Source: Pseudeuparius sepicola
Lineage: Eukaryota > Arthropoda > Insecta > Coleoptera > Anthribidae
NCBI GenBank assembly: GCA_963920635.1
Contig: OY987302.1
Coordinates: forward strand, 34,881,278-34,945,277
Length of the DNA stretch: 64,000 bases
Direction: 5' to 3'
The notes beneath the pieces are model-generated. The model saw only the letters and a list, made by a program, of their open reading frames with translations. It did no database searches and was not told where the DNA came from. Position 1 is the first letter of the stretch; every line of letters starts with the position of its first letter. Position numbers and translations under genes: made by a program. This document shows, one piece after another, positions 55,960 to 64,000 of this stretch.

Positions 55960-57560
55960 ACGCTTATACAAATGGCTGAAAAAAATTGCACAGCAAAAAC
56001 TACCCCTATGCATTTTCTTCGCACGATTATCGCCTGTTTTAGCAAGGATGTTCAAAATTTATGAATTTATGTTCGAAAAAAAAAATTGCTAGTCAAAAGC
56101 TACGCCCAGACAGAACTGTTTTAGTTCGATTCTCATAGTTTTTGCACCAGCAGGGCAAAATATACTCTCCTGCATCCCTTTAAAACAAATTATAACTCCA
56201 TTGTTCTCGGTCCGATCTTGTTTTTAGCAAGGATGTTCAATATGTACGAATTTGTGTTTGAAAAAATTTGCCGGTCAAAAGCTACCCCAGAGAGAATTGT
56301 TTTAGTCCGATTCTCATAGTTTAGATCTTGTTTCGGGCAAGGGCGTTCAAAATGTACGAATTGTCGGGTAAAAAATACCCATAGAGAGAATTGTTTATGG
56401 TTCGATTTTCACATTTTCTGAAACTCTAAAAGTATTGTTACATCAGTGAAAAAAATTGACAGGAAAAACCTACCCTTTGCACCCTTTTAAGGAAAGAAAT
56501 TCATCGTTTCTTCACCCGTTTTTACAAGGACGTTGAAAATGTACAAATCTGTGTTAAACAAAAATTTGCAGGTCATAAACTACTTTACCTTTAATGAAAA
56601 TTGCAGCATCATACATCAACAACCAAGCATCACCCTGCAAACCTTTAAAACGAATTATAACTCCATTGTTCTTGGTACGGTCCTAGCAAGGGCATTCAAA
56701 ATGCATTAATTCGTGTTTGAAAAAAATTTTCAGCCGAAAAACTACCCCCAGAGAGAATTGTTTTTAGTTGGATTCCCATAGTTTTCTGAAACATTAACTA
56801 AAATCGGTGCAATCTGTGAAAAAAAAATGACAGCGAAAAAACTAACCTTTTGTATCCTTTTAAGAAAAAAATTACGTATCTTCACCCCGTTTTTAGCAAA
56901 GACGTCGAAAATGTACGAATCTATGTTAAACAAAAATTTGCAGATCAAAAACTACTCTTTTGCATTTTCTTCGATCGATTATCATCTGTTTTTAGCAAGG
57001 ATGTTCAAAATGTACGAATTTGTGTTTGAAAAAAAAAATTCCAGGTCAAAAAAGTATCCCTAGAGACTAGAGAGCATTCCCACAGATTTTGAAAACGCAC
57101 TCTTTGACAAATCCGCGGTAAAAATTATATATTAAAAATCAAAAACTATCCTATTCCTTTAAAAAATACTTTCCCAATGTGGTCTCAGTCCTAACAAGGG
57201 CATTTAGAATAATCTCTGATGCACGAAATCATGCTTGCAGACATAAGAAATAAGTGATAATGCACTCAAAATGAGTAGTAACCATGTACACTTGTTTCAT
57301 GCTATTTGGTAATCATCAGTATAGTATAACGTTGACCAAATCAAAAACTACAAATTAACATTGTTTTGGCAAAACCACCCCCTCCAGACTCCCAGAGAAT
57401 TGTTTTTGATCTAATTTTCGTAAGTTTTCTGAAACATTACCTAAAGTTATTGTTACCCAATCTGTGAGAAAAAAAAGTTGACATAGCAAAACCTACACTT
57501 TGCATCCCTTTAAGGAAAACAAGTTCATCATCGATTTCAACATGGACATTCAAATGATCC
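55960..57560 (+). repeat. Degenerate tandem array
   Basis: About seven diverged units of roughly 180-230 bp with recurring TTTTAGCAAGGATGTTCAAAA, GTACGAATTTGTGTT, AGGTCAAAAACTACC, CAGAGAGAATTGTTTTAG and CATAGTTTTCTGAAAC. Short frames here come from the repeat. Confidence 0.7.
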
Positions 57561-57599
57561 CCAATAGGACTCCAAAGAAATTAATTAAAATCTGTCTTA

Positions 57600-57780
57600 A
57601 AAACACCCAAGGATATTTTAAGTTTTTGGCTTTTCAGGGCAGTTTAATATTTTTAAATACATCTTAATTTATTTTAATGATTTTGCGTTCAAGTCTTTGT
57701 AGAATTTTGTGAGACTATTTTTTGTTTTTAGTATTTTGAAAAACATCTTAATTATTTATTGTAGGAAATTTCTTTGTGGC
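57600..57780 (+). repeat. Isolated unit of the 60-kb array
   Basis: GTTTAATATTTT..TTTATTTTAATGATTTTGCGTTCAAG and the following TCTTTGTAGAATTTTGTGAG also occur at 60420, 60980 and 61520. Confidence 0.7.
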
Positions 57781-57929
57781 GCAAACAGATCCATTTGATT
57801 TTTAACTGGGTTTTTCGCCACCGAACAGATGATAAGACAACTTTTTTCAAGTTGTCTGGAAAATTCAAAAGTTCTTAAAAGAAAATGAACGAAACTTTGA
57901 ACTCAAAAATAACTTCAATAAATTTGTTA

Positions 57930-58137
57930 TCGGAACAGCATTTTAAAACCAAAAAAACATTAAGATCGATGCTGGTTAAAACGAAAAATTAATGAAGTAC
58001 AACGTTCAAAAAATTGCATTAAAAAATTCCTTGTGAATGTGGAAAGTTCTATGTTGGGGAGACTTGTAGGCCATTTAAAGTTCGCTTGAAAGAAAATAAA
58101 AATTATATCAGGCAAAATCAAATTTCGTCAAAAATAT
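57930..58137 (+). pseudogene. Penelope-like element fragment, GIY-YIG start
   Basis: KTKKTLRSMLVKTKN, and after a frameshift IPCECGKFYVGETCRPFKVR then LKENKNYIRQNQ: the linker and first half of the GIY-YIG endonuclease of a Penelope-like element, different in sequence from the copy at 28 kb (IPC.CG..YvGeT.R). Truncated by TAA repeats at 58137; the catalytic Glu half is missing. Confidence 0.7.
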
Positions 58138-58330
58138 AATAAATAATAATTCTCACCCTCACAATACTCCAAACGAGAAGTACCCCAGAAGCAAATGCTT
58201 GTGCGGGGAGGAGGGCAATTACTATTACTTCGTTGCCATTTGCGGATAGGGTCAACTTTCCTTATAGAACTAGGATAGCATTGGCTCAAGTACTACGGAA
58301 AACCCTCGAAAACCATAGTAATCCCAGTGA
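58138..58330. repeat. TAA repeats plus the shared TTCTCACCCTCAC segment
   Basis: Same family as 46440-46540, and similar to the segments at 60150-60330 and 61250-61420. Confidence 0.65.
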
Positions 58331-58835
58331 GTGTAGGACAATTAGTAAATCACACGGATAAAGCTATTTAGGAGCAATACCGTGAACCCACATTTGTCTA
58401 GCGCTTTTGGCCATAGCGGTGTTTTTCTTTAAAGACATGTGCATGCCCTTGCATCGAACCAAGGTTGATCGAAGGCAGAAAAAACATGCAGCCTATGCCG
58501 GTACGAGCGTCGCCACCGCGGCCCCATATGTGAACACTCTTTTAATAACAATTATAGAATTTTGTGGGATAGCCAAAGAAAAATCAAAGATGAAAAATTA
58601 AAGAATCAGCATTTATTCTTGGAAATATGGACAACTGAATGTTCAGTAAAAATCAGTAAAATATTATTGTCAGATATCCAAAGAGAAGTTAGTATAGATA
58701 ATTAGAACACTGGGTGCAGTATCAGACAGGTGGCTAGACTATTGTTTCTGTCATGACATTTTAACTTGACATATATTAATCTGTCATTTCACTTTGATGT
58801 GACATAATCTTTGAGAAAGGAGGAAGATTTATCCT
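58331..58835. other. Unassigned
   Basis: A 64-codon plus frame (58407-58601) has no recognisable domain. Confidence 0.3.
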
Positions 58836-59107
58836 CTGAAAGCACAGAAAATATATCCAGTACAGAAGGCTCCTTAATGACAGCTGTCAAATGGACTCCA
58901 ACTTTTAAGATTAACATTTTCCAAATGCAATGATATTGAGGTCCACTATTAGATGATCGCTAATCTATAAATTGGGAAGATTATATTTTAGGAAAATATC
59001 ATTTCATAAGAAATGCAATCTCCTTGTTTTCGGAGTCCGAAGTTGGAGTCCATTTGACAGCTGTCATTAAGGAGCTCTCTGTACTGGATATATTTTCTGT
59101 GCTGAAA
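58836..59107. repeat. Inverted repeat with 70-bp arms
   Basis: 58836-58905 and 59040-59107 are near-perfect inverses (AATATATCCAGTACAGA; AATGACAGCTGTCAAATGG). Spacer about 135 bp. Confidence 0.8.
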
Positions 59108-59769
59108 GTTCAGAAAAACAATTTTGCTGAAGTTATTTTTGAGTTCAAAGTTTCGTTCGTTTACTGTTAAGGATTTTTGAATTTTCCAGGCAACTTGTAA
59201 CCAAATTTGTAACCACTGTAGGAAACCATGGGACGTATGGAAAAAATTGATAAAATAATATACATCTAAATACTTACCACTATTTATAAAAAATGACTAA
59301 TGACTATACATATTAAAAACCGTCTCCAATGAAATCAATACTTTCACGTTACTCTCTTAAATCCATTATTTAATAGTAAATTCCAATATTGTCTAGAAAT
59401 TCCGCTATATGCTGATATATTTTAATTTTCTCATCCCTGGTAACCGCGCTCTCACTTATTTTCTTTCTACAAATTAATACCAAAATTCCTTCATTAAAAA
59501 AAAACATACGAGACATATCACTCGCTATCACTTCCTTTCTATAAAATCAAAATGCCCTAAAATTAAGGAATTTTTGTTTCTGATTCACCTCTTTTTTCTT
59601 GCTTTATTATATGCACATGTAATATCTAATAATTGTTCAGGACTACTTTGTTTCAAGGCAATAATTATTACTGACATCCATAAAAACATACACACACTTT
59701 CGACCTGGTATACAAACTGTTAAAAAAAAGTCAAAAAAGTTAATATTTTATGTTTATTTCAATTTTTAA
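59108..59769. other. Unassigned AT-rich sequence
   Basis: Nothing recognised. Confidence 0.4.
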
Positions 59770-61735
59770 CTGATATATATGACAGCTTTTTCTTAAGAAC
59801 TTGGGAAACTTCTTAGTAAGTAGTTTATAATTGTTTTGTTAGAAACTTGATGGGTGATAATAGTGTTCTAAAAAAATTATTAGTCCGGAAAAAGTTAATA
59901 TTGTGTTTAGAATTGTGTAAAATTTTGAAATAGCATCTAATAACCTTCCTGAGAAGCCTTAGTTAAAAAACTTTGTTCGATAGTTTATGACTGTTTTGGC
60001 TAAACATTTTTACTAAAACTTAATAGGTGATAGTCGTGTTGTCGAAAATTATAGTCTAGAGAAAACGCTAATATTTTGTTTAAAAATGGTAAAAAACGAG
60101 AACACCAAAGAATATGTTAACATCTTATGCTTTTCAGGGAGGTTTAAGTAATAAAAATTCTCACTCTCACAGTACCCAAAAACTAAGATTACCCCCAGAA
60201 GTAATTGGAGGGGTGAAAATTACTATTACTTCGTTAGCATTTGCGTCTAGAGCCGACTTCCCTTATAGAACTGGGATAGCATTTGCTCAAGTACTACTAG
60301 AAGTAGTGATTAATAAACATTTTGCATTGAATATAAAAAACACTATGTAGGATATTTCTAGTGTATTTTTTTGCCTTTCAGGGAGGTTTAATATTTTGAA
60401 AGACATCCTAATTTATTTTAATGATTTTGCGTTCACGTCTTTGTAGAATTTTGTGAGAGTATTTTTTTTTATTTTTCAGGGGGTTTTAGTATTTTTGAAA
60501 AATTCGTAAACTTTGTGTGATAGTTTACAACTGTTTTTGCTAAACATTTTTACTAAAAAACTTAACGGGTGATAGTTGTATTCTAAAAAATTATAGTTCA
60601 GAACAAGTTAATATTTTGTTTAGAATTGTGTAATAATTTTGAAACAGCGTCTAACAATATTCCTGAGAAACGTCTCAGTAAAAACTTCCTTTTGAATCCA
60701 CAGAAATTAATTTAAAAAAATTTCTTTATGCTTTTCAGCGGTTTAATCGATCGCAATAACTTAAGATTACCTCCAGAAGCAATTGGAGGGTGGTAATTAC
60801 TATTACTTCGTTAGCATTTGCGTCTAGAGCCGACTTTCCTTATTTGCTCAAGTACTACTAGAAAAAGTGATTGAAAAACATTTTGCATTGCAGATAAAAA
60901 CCAATATGTAGGATATTTTTAGTGTATTTTTTGCTTTTCAGGGAGGTTTAATATTTTGAAAGACATCTTAATTTATTTTAATGATTTTGCGTTCAAGTCT
61001 TTGTAGAATTTTGTGAGAGTATTTTTTTTATTTTTCAGGGAGGTTTTAGTATTTTCGAGAAATTCGTAAACTTTGTGCGATAGTTTATGACTGTTTTTGC
61101 TAAACATTTTTACTAAAAACTTAATAGGTGATAGTCGTGTTGTCGAAAATTATAGTCTAGAGAAAACGCTAATATTTTGTTGAAAAATGGTAAAGAACGA
61201 GAACACCAAAGAATATGTTAACATTTTATGCTTTTCAGGGAGGTTTAAGTAATAAAAATTCTCACTCTCACAGTACCCAAAAAACTAAGATTACCCCCAA
61301 AAGCAATTTGAGGGGTGGTAATTACTATTACTTCGTTAGCATTTACGTCTAGAGCCGACTTCCCTTATAGAACTGGGATAGCATTTGCTCAAGTACTACT
61401 AGAAGTAGTGATTAAAAAACATTTTGCATTGAATATAAAAAACACTATGTAGGATATTTCTAGTGTATTTTTTTGCCTTTCAGGGAGGTTTAATATTTTG
61501 AAAGACATCCTAATTTATTTTAATGATTTTGCGTTCAAGTCTTTGTAGAATTTTGTGAGAGTATTTTTTTTATTTTTCAGGGAGGTTTTAGTATTTTTGA
61601 GAAATTCGTAAACTTTGTGCGATGGTTTACAACTGTTTTTGCTAAATATTTTTACTAAAAACTTAACGGGTGATAGTTGTATTCTAAAAATTATAGTCCA
61701 GAACAAGTTAATATTTTGTTTAGAATGGACTAATA
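59770..61735 (+). repeat. Tandem array with about 550-bp units and 1.1-kb higher-order period
   Basis: GGGAGGTTTAATATTTTGAA occurs at about 60380, 60944 and 61482. Sequence at 60031 recurs at 61130 (1,099 bp) and that at 60571 at 61670, so two diverged half-units alternate. Each longer unit includes the TTCTCAC..CTCAC segment. Confidence 0.8.
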
Positions 61736-63515
61736 CACCACTTTTTTTATATTTGCTCATCGGATAGTATTGGGTGAGATATACTTGCTGTATTTTTTTT
61801 AATTTTTTTTTCGTCCCCGTTTTGCCGCAATTAATTTTTAAAGTTCAATATACGTAACTACCTGTTGGATTTTATTTTTCCCTAAATTTACCGCCATGGC
61901 ACCAGGTTTGGCAACGCCGCACCTCAATGCCAAGCTGTCAGCCTGCGAAAACATAAACATAACCTATTTTGTGGCGTCACAAATCGGAATATCGGATCTC
62001 GGATCCCGCGGCCCCGCGTGTTTTATAAGCTTTTATTTTTTATGATTTGAACTATTTTCACCATTCATTCTAATAATCCATGACGGAAATGAACCATTCT
62101 ATTTTGCTGAGGAAAATGCTGGGAACACTAGGTATTGGTATTGATGATTCGGACGTTATGCTGGTTGGTTTACAAAACTTTTTTTTATTGGAAACAAGTC
62201 GATTTTATCTATAAAACGACACAATTCGTAAGTACCTAACTGAACTTGCATAAATTAGATATCTAGACTTGCTGATATATTAAAGACAATAAAGAACCAA
62301 CCAGGTGTAACATTTTAGCTTACGATTTTAGATTAGTGGCTCTGCCAAACGATTTTTTACTTGTTATCAAGTATATTCCACCGACTGCTAGTTGTTTGAA
62401 GAAACTGATGATATTTTAGCCTCAATACCTAGTGTCACAGAATAAATAGCTTCACCTATTTATTCTGTGCTAGTGTTAATCAACAGCATTGATTGGTTAT
62501 AAACTAAACTGAGAAAAGTTAATCCTATAGACGTCAAGCACTTACCTGGTCCGAATATAAAAAAATTATTACTTTAATTTCATGAGCCCTTACTTACAAG
62601 AAGTAGTTAGACCTGCATCGGTTCAAAAATGTAATGCTAGAATATTGGAGAAGGTGCCAGTTCTTGGTGATGTTAGAAATATAACATGTAAAACGCAATA
62701 AAGCCAAGTTTTCAGTCGAAAAACTTTATTGTCATAGCTTGAACTATTTTAGACCCATTTAGGTAAATTATATTGTGATTGCCGAAGCATCCTCATAAAA
62801 AATGACATAATTCTTTAGAATTTTTTCACTATACATATTATACCTATATTTATTCTGGAAAATAAATTTTCATAAGCATATTTTGTGATTGTGGTTAATA
62901 GAAGTTAAAAATAAAAAAATATAATGCAGCAGCCAGCAAAAAATTAAGATTTCTTTAATTTGCAAGAAAAAAAAACATTATTTTGCATTCTATGGCAAAA
63001 CCTCAAATAAGTTATCTATTAAATTTAGTGAAAATATTCCAAAATCAAATAATACAGTTTTCATGTCGCATGCACAGAGTGTAACAAACTGGATTTTTTT
63101 TTGGGGGTTTCTTCTATTCTGCGAAGAGATGGACAAAGAGTAGGTAGGTGTACTGTGCTCGATTTTTGAGGGCAATGGAAAGCAGTTGAATCTCAAAATC
63201 TCGATTCGTTTCGGAGATACAGGGCATTTTTCGTTTTTTAACATGTCAGACAATCCCTCCTTGTAATACGTTTTGATTTTTGCCAAAAATCTTCCTTCAT
63301 ACTACTCCAACGTATAATAATTATTGAGGTATGTCGGTATGTCTTTGTCAACTATCCTGTAAGGTAGACTTTCATATTTTTTTATTGCACTTGTGTTGAC
63401 TTTTTCCAATATAACAATCTACTGATGTTGTCCATGATTCTTCGCTATTTCCAGGAAGTCAGCAAAGAAAAGCAATACCTTGCTTACATTCATCTAAAAT
63501 AAGTTTTCCATTAAT
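61736..63515. other. Unassigned; CpG-richer patch and a perfect hairpin
   Basis: 61890-62020 is CpG-richer than its surroundings and could be a promoter region. A 44-codon frame (62093-62227, starts MTEMNHSILLRKMLG) and AYDFRLVALPNDFLLVIKYI at about 62323 look protein-like but remain unidentified. CACAGAATAAATAG and its inverse (62436-62449, 62456-62469) form a 14-bp stem with a 6-nt loop. Confidence 0.35.
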
Positions 63516-63707
63516 ATGTACCGACCTGCAAAAATTTTACAAGCGTACTTAGTTCTATTATTAGTTGACAAAGTTAATGTCACTAGTGCAGAAAAGTACA
63601 ACTTTCCGCATCAAAATGGATGCGACAAAGTGTACTACTACGGACTTAATTACTTAAATACTTCATTAGATCATACAAGAAAAAAATACCCGCAAAAACG
63701 TCATTGA
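63516..63707 (+). CDS. Short ORF with signal-peptide-like start
   Basis: 63 codons: a basic start MYRPAK, a hydrophobic stretch ILQAYLVLLLV, an A-x-A-type end (VTSA) and a mature part with one Cys (NFPHQNGCDKVYYYGLNYLN) ending in a basic tail. This is what a first exon of a small secreted protein could look like. No homologue is known to me, no splice donor or promoter supports it, and length is compatible with chance. Confidence 0.25.
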   Translation: MYRPAKILQAYLVLLLVDKVNVTSAEKYNFPHQNGCDKVYYYGLNYLNTSLDHTRKKYPQKRH

Positions 63708-64000
63708 CGGTCAAGCACTTGATATCGAATGAAACTCTGCTGTCGAACTTGCACTAGATTATTTAAATTAGTTCTTAATCATGGTTCTCACATGTAGTTC
63801 ACACGATCGTTTTTACAAACGCATGATTTCTTGTTTTGATAATCGATTTCAACATTGGGGTGTGCGACACCCCCATGCCCCCTCCCCCATATCTTAACTA
63901 TAGGTATATACACAATAAGTATTTCTTTACTGTACTAGCAACTAAACTAGAAGCACAAGAAGCTGTATCTACGTATGTGCCACGATGTATGATCCTCGTA
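63708..64000. other. Unassigned end of window
   Basis: Nothing recognised. Confidence 0.4.

Noticed and set aside
62093..62227. 44-codon frame resembling a short helical protein
   Set aside because: Too short and unsupported by splice sites; kept only as a remark in the unassigned stretch.

Overview
The window looks like a stretch of arthropod, most likely insect, nuclear genome. It is AT-rich, has almost no long open frames, contains one gene fragment with a 58-bp GT-AG intron, and is packed with decayed eukaryotic transposons: non-LTR retrotransposons, Ty3/gypsy pieces, Penelope-like elements, Tc1/mariner, pogo, hAT-like, piggyBac and foldback elements. No bacterial operon, rRNA, tRNA or CRISPR array was seen. 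The species cannot be fixed from the sequence alone.

Layout. 0-3 kb: 3' end of an R2/R4-type non-LTR ORF split by a 1.27-kb foldback insertion with a 10-bp target-site duplication, ending in (TAA)n and meeting a second, minus-strand non-LTR tail. 3.3-12.5 kb: LTR pieces, several minus-strand non-LTR fragments (endonuclease-RT linker, RT tail, ORF1) and a minus-strand gypsy integrase with its polypurine tract. 14-16.5 kb: a plus-strand RT pseudogene interrupted by a 1.25-kb mariner-type palindromic element; removing the insert and one TA restores the frame. 17.4-19.4 kb: a tandem satellite split by a pogo-like transposon. 20.4-30 kb: a block bracketed by AGATCT-rich arrays, holding a decayed THAP-domain gene peppered with 17-31-bp micro-insertions flanked by 7-8-bp direct repeats, a hAT-like element, and an inverted duplication of a Penelope-like element with GIY-YIG coding in both arms and hammerhead-like motifs at both ends. 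31.2-31.9 kb: two spliced minus-strand exons, the best candidate for a host gene. 32.4-36.2 kb: a piggyBac-type MITE, an LTR candidate and a minus-strand non-LTR element lacking its RT core. 37.0-51.4 kb: a 14.4-kb imperfect palindrome built from nested mariner-type elements. 51.4-64 kb: the tail of a piggyBac transposase, two large tandem arrays, a second Penelope-like fragment and mostly unassigned AT-rich DNA; a short ORF with a signal-peptide-like start lies at 63.5 kb.

Nothing here forms a pathway. The genes relate to each other through insertion history: elements inserted into elements, with several insertions precise enough (TA, TTAA, 8-bp, 10-bp and 16-bp duplications) to give relative ages. 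All element names are by motif recognition; no database search was possible.
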